From: Gloeopeniophorella convolvens
Lineage: Eukaryota > Basidiomycota > Agaricomycetes > Russulales
Length of the DNA stretch: 64,000 nucleotides
Assembly: GCA_022496205.1 (NCBI GenBank)
Contig: WTXD01000001.1
Location: forward strand, 1,116,001 to 1,180,000
Reading direction: 5' to 3'
Under the pieces are notes generated by a model. The model was not told the origin of the DNA. It did not search any database and was given only the letters and a program-made list of their open reading frames with translations. The translations under genes were made by a program, and so were the position numbers. Below are positions 46,191 to 55,237 of the stretch, piece after piece; the stretch's first letter is position 1; every line of letters starts with the position of its first letter.

Positions 46191-47655
46191 TCATGAGAGA
46201 CCAAGTCTTTGCCTGACCGCTTTCTCTCCCTGCGCCAGTTCGCTCTGTTGAGCCTTTGCATACAATACGTTCAAAGGGTTCGCATCTCCCGTTTTCTCCA
46301 GGTCTAGCTCGATATTCGTGAACTCCCTCTGGAATTTGCCGTTCAATACCTGTTGATAGGGTGGAAATAAGGGCAACAGAAGCGGCAAGTAGCTGTGAAG
46401 ACTACACACCTGGTTGTAGAGAATCTCCTTGAAATGCTGCCGGATGGCTGTACCATCGAGGTTTAAAGAGCCATTTAGCTGACCGTATTGGGACACGACA
46501 GAGTGGCGCTTCAGCTGCATGTCCGTCAGTGGCAGACCCCGACTCGCGCATAACTAGGGTAATTACCTGCTGAATGAATCCGCGTCAGCTGCCGCCTCGA
46601 ATATTTCTGCTGGCTCTTTTGACATCCACCTGGCCATAAAGTCAGCCATCGTGATTGTGTGCAAGTCGAACATACACACATCTCATATACTAATGCTTCA
46701 TCAGAACAACCGGCCTCTTTCAAGACACTGAATGCCTCTCGGAAGAGCATAATGATTTGCGGCCACAATGCCTGTTCTGCGAAAAGGTCCATAGCCGTCT
46801 CTTCTTTCGCCGATGAAGCGATAGCGCCACTCTTCGTAGCACCAATCGCACGGGAGATGGCCAACGCTACAGCAAGACCATTGCCCGTGCCATCTTGCTC
46901 TACAGAGACAAAGCAAGGGAAGCCTTTGCCCTTCTGGTAAAGCGACCGCACAGAGGAGCCAATCATTCTAGCGAACGAATAGGTCAGGAAGGATGCGCCC
47001 GCACTAACGTGGATCCTACCTCGGAGCTACCATGACCACATCGTGGGTGGGCTTGAATTGAAGGAGTTTGAAGAATACATTGTAACCACTGGCCACTACG
47101 ATGATTGCACCATCCTTCAGCCTCTGCGCAAAATGCTCGTTGAATACCGTGGGCTGCGACTGGTCAGGGATGAGGAGGAATACCACTGCAAACGACACGC
47201 ATCAGGACAAATAAAAGTGGCACTCCCGCTTGCGACAATTGCGCGCTCACCATCCGCAACCTCGGCAGCCTTGGCAAAGTTGTGCTCGACGTTGAAGCCC
47301 TTGGATACCGCGTCGGTAGCATAGGCGTCCTCCCGGTTCGCGATGACAATCGCCTCGTTTGGAATCCCGGAGTCTCGCAAATTCTGCGCCTGTGCGGCGC
47401 CCTGATTACCGAACCTGAAGCCATCGGGTCAGGTCGATCGGCTGGGCGTGGTACACTAGCGTGAAGAAAGCCCGCACCCCAAGAATACGATTGTCTTCCT
47501 CGCTAGGAGGCCGATGTCTGCGTCCTCATCGTGATAGCTATGGTAGGCTCGGTTAGAAACATAGCACCCTCTCCGAAGACTGCGCGCACATCTTCGGGGC
47601 CATAACTGCTTGCTCTGAGAGCGAACGACTGTCGTGGGGAATTCAACCTCTGCAT
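46191..47655 (-). CDS. Ketol-acid reductoisomerase-like protein (not the ILV5 type)
   Basis: NAD(P)-binding protein of the KARI superfamily. Start ATG 47655 gives MQRLNSPRQSFALRASSYGP, an Arg/Ser-rich, acid-free leader that may be mitochondrial. Then EDVRAVFGEGAMFLTEPT, HDEDADIGLLARKTIVFLGF, the dinucleotide motif GFGNQGAAQAQNLRDSGIP, VVFLLIPDQSQPTVFNEHFA, DVVMVAPRMIGSSVRSLYQK, and the KARI knot with the metal ligands D and E in ETAMDLFAEQALWPQIIMLF. Helices follow: AGCSDEALVYEMWMSKEPAE, LKRHSVVSQYGQLNG. The C-terminus is KAVRQRLGLS. Frame slips once near 47540-47546 (one C likely missing between FLTEPT and the next exon part). Sequence around the ligands differs from yeast Ilv5, so an anabolic role in Val/Ile synthesis is not assured. 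Confidence 0.8.
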
Positions 47656-48057
47656 CTGGGAAACGGGGTCGTTATATGCGGGGATGCATTTTGTCTATCA
47701 TGGAGCGAGGCCCCGTGAACGTCGTGAACCGTGTCCCTGTGACAATGCTTAAGCTCACGGCACGCCGGTCGACAGTCGAGGCGGCCGCACTGGGGCTCCA
47801 GAAGAGGCACCCAGCACAGCGGGCCGCCTCCCGACGCGATCAAGAAGGCGGCTCGCGGGCCGGGGGCGGGTTCGATTAACCTGAAGTGCTGCTTCCAACT
47901 GGCCGTTCTGGCCGTGGTGCTGCTCAGCTGTTGTTGCGAAGCTGGCACTTGATATTAGACGGTGTTCCGCCCCCCCGTGCTTGACATCATGCGGGTCTTC
48001 TAGAATCCGACGTGGTGAGAACGCGCTTGGCCCCAGCAACGCCCTCAAGGCTTCACG
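47656..48057. promoter_or_regulatory. Divergent promoter region KARI-like/SDR
   Basis: 402 bp between two opposed start codons, GC-rich. Both genes encode NAD(P)-dependent oxidoreductases, so a shared promoter is plausible but not shown. Confidence 0.4.
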
Positions 48058-49095
48058 ATGGTTCTGCTTTCTGGTCGCGTCGTCTGCATCACTGGCTCGT
48101 CTCGAGGCATAGGACACGCATGCGCTATAGAATGCGCGAAGAACGGCGCGAAGGGGGTCATCCTTCACTATATTGGCGACTCAGAGGCCAAGGAGATCTC
48201 GTCGCTTGTGGATGAACTCGGTAGCCATTACCCTGGGACATCTTGGTGCACTGTGCCAGGAGACATCGCGGACCCGCGGACCTCTCAGAAGGTGAAATAG
48301 GAGCAAGCACATTCTGAGAAATGTTAATCAGGACGCAGATAGTCGAGGAAGGCGTTCGCGTCTTTGGGCGAATTGGTGCGAGCAGCTGTGGCCTGGCATC
48401 GTCCTGTAGGGACTGACTAGACGCATACAGACGTCCTAGTCAGCAACGCAGGGATCTGCCAGTTCTCGGATTTCCTCACCATGCCCATCGAGCTCTGGGA
48501 GCGCACGCGCAGCGTGAACTTGGACGGATCATTCTACATTACCCAAGGTAGCCCAACACTGTCCGCCATCTTGCACCTCTCACGGGCTTCGCAGCTGTCG
48601 CCAGACAGATGAAAGAGCAAGTACCTCAAGGAGGCTCTATCATCGGCATCTCTTCCATCTCCGCCCTAGTCGGCGGCAGCCAACAAGTGTGAGGCTGTTG
48701 TACGCCCTGTCCTGCACCACCTGCTGACCCGCCTATTCAGTCACTACACTCCAACTAAAGCCGGCATCCTCTCCCTCATGCAGAGCACGGCAGTCGCCCT
48801 CGGGAAATACAACATCCGCGCGAACGCTATTCTACCCGGGACAGTTGCGACGGACATCAACAAGGAGGACCTCTCCGATACAACAAAGCGGCAGGCCATG
48901 ATCAACAGAACGTGCCTGGGCAGACTCGGAGGTTTGTATCCTCCCTGCACCTCTTGTGGATCTCCCCTGACACACTAACCTGCAGCTCCCGACGATATCG
49001 CGGGCCCAGTCGTCTTTCTCGCGAGCGATCTCGCGAAGTACGTGACGGGCGCGTCGCTCCTCGTAGATGGCGGGCTCTTCGTTAACCTACAATGA
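48058..49095 (+). CDS. LRA1: Short-chain dehydrogenase, L-rhamnose 1-dehydrogenase-like
   Basis: Classical SDR. ATG 48058 gives [20 protein letters not shown] with the cofactor loop TGxxxGIG; no acidic residue closes beta-2 (GVILHYIGD), consistent with NADP or dual use. [15 protein letters not shown] carries the NNAG variant SNAG. The catalytic Ser lies in [14 protein letters not shown], the Tyr and Lys in [20 protein letters not shown]. Downstream are [35 protein letters not shown] and the end [15 protein letters not shown]. The run from [10 protein letters not shown] to the C-terminus closely follows yeast L-rhamnose dehydrogenases (the first step of the non-phosphorylated rhamnose pathway), which is why I name that activity; a related sugar or polyol is possible. 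Six or seven exons, all in frame. Confidence 0.8.
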
Positions 49096-49142
49096 ACCGT
49101 GCATACATAAGACACACTACACCATGATGCCCACATTGTGAT

Positions 49143-49870
49143 CTACTGCCCATCCACGGGCTCCGCCGCGATAATGACGGACGTCCACCGGGTCCACGCC
49201 GTACCGGGGTTGCGCCACGCGTGCAGCGTGCCGCGCTGGACGACCGTGTCGCCCGGGCGCGTGAGCGTGCGCTCGGAACCGTCGTCCATGATCAGCACGA
49301 GCTCGCCTTCGACTGCGGTCCAAAGGACCTCAGCACACCCGCACCAAAAGACAGGAACAGGGCGTGCGCGCACTGAGTATGTTGAGATCCACGGAGCTTG
49401 TGCGGTGCTGCGCGGCGTAAGCCCAACCCTACACACGCGCGCCGACAGATCGCGCACCATCGGAGTGACTGCGCCCGGGGCGAGATCGTTGTACATGCAG
49501 TTGACGCCATTGGGCATCACCATGCCCGGCGCGGGCACCTCGCGACACGCGCCGTCGACGCTGGTATGATGTCAGCGCAGCCGGACGGGAACGTGCAGGA
49601 CGCATGAGCATGACGCCGCACCCGGGTCGGTTGTTGTCGCCGCTCGGGACGACGTCAGCGACCCAGATGAGGCCCGATCGGACGCCCGGCATGCCCTGCA
49701 CATCCTGTGGTTCATTGAAAGTGTTGTTGCCCTGCGGGATCAACAGGATGCAATGCACGTACGTGGGATGCGCATGGTGCATCGGTGCTGATGGTGCCAG
49801 CGCCACCAGGCGTGTGGGTCGTGACGATCCGCCGGAGGGCTGCGGGTGGCGTGGTTTCCTGGTCTGACAT
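49143..49870 (-). CDS. Cupin-domain protein
   Basis: Small single-domain beta-barrel protein. ATG 49870 gives MSDQETTPPAALRRIVTTHT, then after introns GMPGVRSGLIWVADVVPSGD, GVNCMYNDLAPGAVTPMVRD and the second cupin motif: EGELVLIMDDGSERTLTRPG, DTVVQRGTLHAWRNPG with the His of motif 2 in LHAW. The end is SVIIAAEPVDGQ. About 170 residues. The gene converges on the SDR, their stop codons only 47 bp apart. Intron borders at the 5' half are tentative because several frames are open. Substrate cannot be deduced; comparable fungal cupins are often annotated as dioxygenase-like or isomerase-like. Confidence 0.7.
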
Positions 49871-50087
49871 CTGGTCTCGCCGAGCACTCGCCACGCGGGA
49901 GAGTGGATTTATGAATGGGTCGCGGGTAAGCGCTCATGAATGTGCATCGCAGTTTACCACGGCTGACTGTGGAGCACCGCGTGATCAAACACGGGAAAGG
50001 GAGTGAATGATTGCGGTATATTTCACGGCCCAATATCCTAGCAAAAATAAACAACTAACATCGATGGTACAGAGATGTGAGTCCAGG

Positions 50088-51461
50088 CTACGAGGCAGTG
50101 TCTGTGTGCATCGATAAGCACCCAGCGTGTGTAGTGAACGAGGTGGATACTCACAGTAGTAGTACTCGTCGATGAGCGGCATCCAGTCACGCAAGAATGC
50201 GCTCGCGATACTCATAACAGGCCACTGAGCCGTCGTGTCGGCAAGAGACTCCAGCTTCGGCCTACAATGGGAAGGGATGTTAGGATCCTGGTATGCTGAG
50301 ACTGGATATAGATAACATACCGCGTCCAGCTCTCCCAGATAGAACCCCTGAAGAGATACCAGAAGAGATCGCGGTCCCTCCGAGCGTACTCCTGGCGCTC
50401 GAGCGCGGAAGAGTTGGAGGGCGTGCGACGCAGATTGCGCGACACAAACTCGATAGCAAGGGAGACCATAAGCGGCCGACCCGACTTGCGCTGCCGATCC
50501 GAGGAGAGCAACAGTACTAGTGGGGAACCAACTCAGCCTTGAAAAAAACACAAAGAGCGAGAGGTCGCACCATAGATGAGCGGTCTTAAGATATAGAGAC
50601 TCTCAGATAACCATTCCTGAGGCGACAAGAGCGGCTTGACAAGCGATGTGGGGGTCTTGACGGACGACGTTGTCAAGGCCTTAGATAGGAGGAAGTCCTC
50701 AACGGCCGATGTCTTGTTAGTGGGTGGGGGTGCAGTGAGAAGCGGATGGGCCGGCAATGGCTCATGGTTGTTGCGCAGGTGCTCCGGAGTACCCGGCGGA
50801 GACGAGCCTAAGGAGGACGGGACAAGCGTTGGTGAAGAGCTTGTGGAGGGTGGGTGCAGACTGTCGGGGTCGATATCGCGCTCAGGGATAGGCGGCGACA
50901 TCAAAGGCCGCCGGGTGACCCGCAAGAGGATGAACTTGAGTAGGGCCCTGGCGTGACAAGGTTCTTCAGAATCTGAGAGCTCACACGGAGGCCACCACTC
51001 ACTTGACCGCCTCTAGCACAGAGATTGCCCTCCAACGGTCCTTCGCAGAGACCTTCCTCCGGAGACCCATCTCTAGCAGGAGCTCAACGAAGCGGATGAG
51101 CTCCAGGGTCCTCGAGGTCCATCTGTACCGGGCATGACTGTCTGCCCATGCACGGGTGAATCGCGAGTGCAAGCTCGGTGGAAGCAAAGGCTTGTATTTT
51201 GGCTCGTTTTCGACGGCTTTGACAAGCAGGGTGTCATGATAGAGGCTGAGAGCGTTCAGGGACGCAGACACTGTGGAGGAAACGGTCAGAGGTCAGAAGA
51301 GCGGAGATAGAGGGTGACTGACGAGCCTCTGAAGCAAGCTCAGCATCCTTGAAGCGGCCAGGAAGGAGCCATGTGGCCGAGCGGAGGGTGGACTCGAGAG
51401 AGGAGATGGTGGACGCGTTCTGGATTAGAAAGGACTCATAACGAGCGAGGGCCGAAGACAT
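50088..51461 (-). CDS. PEX16: Peroxin 16 (peroxisomal membrane biogenesis)
   Basis: Membrane protein for peroxisomal membrane formation and inheritance. ATG 51461 gives MSSALARYESFLIQNASTIS, typical of the family start, then LESTLRSATWLLPGRFKDAE, LNALSLYHDTLLVKAVENEP, RYRWTSRTLELIRFVELLLE and KDRWRAISVLEAVK. A Ser/Pro-rich variable region follows (PPIPERDIDPDSLHPPSTSS). The C-terminal half has EWLSESLYILRPLIYG, SGRPLMVSLAIEFVSRNLRR, ERQEYARRDRDLFWYLFRGS and SAFLRDWMPLIDEYYYYTAS. Five to six exons. The stop at 50088 depends on a short last exon (YTAS) after the GTGAGT donor near 50154. Confidence 0.88.
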
Positions 51462-52010
51462 TGAAGAGGAAGAGAGGGAAGAGCCTGGGGCAGCTGTAAG
51501 CCAATGTGCTGCACTCGAGGCGTCCCCTCTGGGGCTCCGGACTTTGGTGAGGGACCCGGAAGCCGGAAACAGACCCATGTGAATATCCATGGGACAAGTC
51601 TATTGGTCCATGTCCCTGTCCGCGGCAGTCCATGGACCACGCCATGCCTCTGCGCTGCGCCAGGGCTGGCTCGGGGCTGCTCTTGCATAACTACTGTCGA
51701 TCATCTCGTACAGTGTCGGGGCATGCCTCACCTACCCCGGTACCCCAGCAATACATCGACAGGGTGATCTCGGGGCTGTAATCGTTTGTAGCGAGGACAA
51801 TGCGGGTCCGCGGATGTCACATAAGGAACTCGAGGCCCACGAGGCAGCATCTGATCTCAAATTGGGCTTCACAGGCTGCAGTACTGCCCGACGCCTCTCA
51901 GCTCTCTCCTCCACGTTTCTACCACCCGCGCCGCACAGCAAGCCGGGGTCGCTGCCGTATATATGTAAAACACCCTGCTGTACTCTCCTCTATCCACGAA
52001 CAACAGCAAC
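51462..52010. promoter_or_regulatory. Divergent promoter region PEX16/coiled-coil gene
   Basis: About 550 bp between opposed start codons. Contains a TATA-like element close to the right-hand gene. No other feature recognised. Confidence 0.35.
51957..51970 (+). promoter_or_regulatory. Candidate TATA box
   Basis: GTATATATGTAAAA lies about 45-50 bp upstream of the ATG at 52011, a good distance for a core promoter element with a short leader. Confidence 0.45.
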
Positions 52011-53709
52011 ATGTCCTCCTCTCACCGCCACCAAGCCACTTTGGCCTATTACCAGCCTAGTCCTGTCCGAGGACAACTCGAGCCCTATGATCCTGAATCG
52101 CGAACAGGATGGCGCTATCTGCAGTGCACAGACACCCCAAACGAACTCAAGGTTTGGCACGCGGTCATGTTCTCAGAGCAGCCTGCTCATCCTTGCATTG
52201 CAGGTTTTGCTGCCTCCCAAAACTTCTGTCTTCTACAGTCAGCTCCTCCAACAGGAGAATGCTGAGCTAGCAAAGGGCAGAAGTGCCGACTGGGACCGCA
52301 TTGTCCACATCCGGCATCTCAAAGACCGTATGATACGCAAATGCCAGCGTCTGGGGCGTATGGCGCAGACCCCCTCGGGCGCGGCGGCTGCCTTCCGCGT
52401 CGTTCACGCGCCCGTCGACTTCCGACTCAAGGAGATGGAGCGTTGGCTGCGCGACCAAGAGCCCCGCGTCAAGAGCACAAAGGAGGTCCGCCGCCCACCG
52501 TCGGCGGACACGACAGGCACGCGTACCCAATCCGCGCAGTCCGGCTACGCGCCATCCTCGACCCGCAGTCCGCGTACATCGCGCGTTTCCACATCCGCGG
52601 CCCCCCCGCAGCGCGTGTCGTCGACGCGAGCGCCGGGCCCTGTCAAACGACGCGCCTCGGGCTCGACACGCAGCTCCGGTTACGTCGACTCGCGTACGTC
52701 CAACGAGTCGCTTCGCCAGCGGCCGCCCGCCCAGCTCCAGACACCTGCCCACATCCCGCCCCACCACACGTACCTCTCCCCCGTCACCGAAGAGCACAGC
52801 GTGTCGACGCCGCAACACGCCGCGCTCCCGAACCCGTTCGGCGACACGCCGCAGCACGCTACCGAAGCCGATGCTTTCGCGAGCGCCGCGGCCGCGCGCG
52901 CAGACGTCATCTCCCCCGACCCGCTCCCGCACCTCTACCGCCCGCCGAGCATGCACATGCCGATGGCAGAGATGGCCGCAATGCTTGGCGGGATGCCGGA
53001 GCCTGTCGTCGAGCCGCTGCCCGACCCCGCCCCACCGTCCCCGCCGCCCGACATGATGCCCGAGCCGGTCGTCGAGTCGTTCCCTCCCGCAGACCCCGCG
53101 ATGCACGGCATGCCCGAGCCCATGCTCGACCCGGACCAGCCCATCCTGGGCGGGCGCCCGCCGCTCGTGCGCCGGCGCAGCAGCCTCAAGCAAGGCGGCC
53201 GCTTCAACGCGAACGGGACGCCAAAGGTCGTGTCGTGGGCCATGGACCGCGACTGGGCGGACCACATGACCAAGTTCGACCACATGGTGTATGCGGCCGA
53301 GTTTGCTAGTGAGTGCCTGCTCTTGCGCGTGCGCGGCACGCGGTGCTGATGGCCTACACAGGCAGCGAGCTGGAGGAGGAGCGCAGGAGGTTCCAGGAGG
53401 AGATTTCGGGCGTGCAAAGCTTGCGCCAGACCCTGGCGAGTGCGCTGGAGCGCCTGCGCCTCGAGTCGGACACGCTGCATCGCGAGGAGATGGCTCTGCG
53501 CGAGCACGAGGAACGTATGGTCGCAAGTTTCGAGAGCCTGAAAGCGAAAGAGGCACACTACAAGGAAAAAGGTGCGCATCTTCTGAGTATATCGACATGA
53601 AACACCCTCTGACCGTCTATGGCCTGCAACAGTGCAAGCCATAGTTGACGAGAGCAAACGCGCGGTCATCGCTGCCGACACAAGACGAGATAGCACGGCC
53701 CTGAGCTGA
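52011..53709 (+). CDS. Uncharacterised Ser/Pro-rich protein with C-terminal coiled coil
   Basis: Not recognised. Exon 1 (52011-52152) encodes MSSSHRHQATLAYYQPSPVR and RTGWRYLQCTDTPNELK; after a 52-nt intron the protein continues VLLPPKTSVFYSQLLQQENA, ELAKGRSADWDRIVHIRHLK and FRLKEMERWLRDQEPRVKST. A long disordered section rich in Ser, Pro, Thr and His follows, with repeated PEPVVE/PEPMLD motifs. The last part is a likely coiled coil: ELEEERRRFQEEISGVQSLR, TLASALERLRLESDTLHREE, REHEERMVASFESLKAKEAH. A short final exon ends DTRRDSTALS. No signal peptide or membrane segment; probably a cytosolic scaffold. Confidence 0.7.
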
Positions 53710-54266
53710 AACGACGAACGAAGAATCCCAGCCTAATGCTGCATCCCTACTTCCATACCATCCTGTCAAGACTCCCCTCATGCTTATGATTATGTCCCAA
53801 CTTCCTCTTTCCACATACCCAATAGAATGAGAGCCAAACTATGGAGAGTGCTCGTCTGTGATTCACGTATTTCTTGGATTCGTTGTTTATATGTCCATAG
53901 TCCTATGTATTCGGAAGACCCGTGATTTCAACTTGCTGGGCGTTGGTCTGCTCGTGTCCGACATCTTGCTGGACGGAGAGTCCCAGTCGTCACTATTTAC
54001 GATAGAGTGTACTTCGGCATCAACGCCAAGTGTGAACATCTGCAACTTGAATGAGTGCGGGACGCGGTGACTACGCGGACGCGTTGGCGCGCAATGTAAT
54101 TACGCGCGACGCGACAGGGACGCGTCAAGCGCGCGGCCGAAATCGAACATCACCCGACGCCCTCGCGGTCTTCAATTACTTGAGGTGCTGTCAACCCCGC
54201 GACGACGTGTCCGTCACCGCCAACGTCGACCAACGAAAAAGCCCTGCCCCCTCCGCCAAAAGCACG
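53710..54266. other. Intergenic between coiled-coil gene and EXPERA gene
   Basis: About 560 bp, both genes on the plus strand. AT-rich at first (3' flank), GC-rich near the EXPERA start. Nothing else seen. Confidence 0.35.
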
Positions 54267-55027
54267 ATGGGAAAGCCACACCGCCGCCCACTGTCCTCGC
54301 GCCCCGCCGACCTCATCTACTTCATCTTCTTCCTGGTACGCGAGCGCCGTCTCCACAGCTGCCCGACTCACACGCGCTCGCCCGCCAGGTCCACATCCCC
54401 GCGACGCTCCTCGTCGACTGCCAGGCTCTCTACCCGCCACACCTCGTGCCCGCGGCGGTGCAGGGCCTCCCGCCGTGGTACGTCGCCCTGTCGGGCGACC
54501 CACTCATCGGCGGCGCGATGGGTCTGCTCCCCAACGCGCGCGAGCTCGCGTGGTTCCGTTCCTTCCTCTACCTCGAGATGTGCGCCGCGCCTCCCCTCGT
54601 CCTCTGCAGCCCGTCTGATGCGCGTGGCTGTGCCGGCGCAGCTTCTTCCAGCTCCCGGTGTTCATCCTCGGCGCGCGCGGCCTCTGGAAAGGTGCGCCGT
54701 CGAGAACCCGCGGCGGGGCGTTTACTAAAACCGCAGCCCGCAGACTCGCGCGGGATCTACGCGCTCCTCCTCTTCTACGGCGCGTCGACCGCCACGACGA
54801 CGCTCGCGTGCCTCGCGGCGGTCGTGAGCACGCCCGCCGCGTCCGCCGCGACGCGCGCGGCGGGCATCGTGTCGGTCACGTTCGAGCAGCGCGCGATGCT
54901 CCTCTCGAGCTACGTGCCGTTCTTCCTCGTCCCGCTGTGGATGGCGGTGGACATGGCGCTCCGCTTGCAGGGGCTGGTCGCTGCGGGTGCGCGCGCGCAG
55001 CAGGTGCTCACTGGCAAGCGCGAGTAG
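54267..55027 (+). CDS. EXPERA-domain membrane protein (TMEM97/sigma-2 receptor-like)
   Basis: ER four-helix membrane protein of the EXPERA superfamily, implicated in sterol handling. ATG 54267 gives MGKPHRRPLSSRPADLIYFI; the exons then read FFL-VHIPATLLVDCQALYP, PPWYVALSGDPLIGG, WFRSFLYLEMFFQLPVFILG, ARGLWKDSRGIYALLLFYGA and, at the end, EQRAMLLSSYVPFFLVPLWM followed by AVDMALRL. The acidic residue patterns D..L and E...QLP are those of the TMEM97 group. The C-terminus is Lys/Arg-rich (VLTGKRE), compatible with ER retention. About four exons; joins are in frame. Confidence 0.88.
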
Positions 55028-55237
55028 ACGCACAGATGGGGTCCGTGTGCGCTGGACGCGGCTGCTGCGACCGTTGGCATTACACCCCGCAGGCCTGCAC
55101 GGGAGCCTCGATATCTTCCAAATGAGAGTGTGCTTGTTGTTCTTCTTTCCGTCTCCAATATTTCATCGCCCAAGGCGGTCCAAAAAAGTGGTATTGTCCA
55201 TCAGCCAGTCAGTACGAAAGGTCCGTCATAAGATACT

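Noticed and set aside
52267..53598. 443-codon minus-strand frame
   Set aside because: Antisense of the Ser/Pro-rich gene at 52011-53709, which has splice support and a coiled coil.
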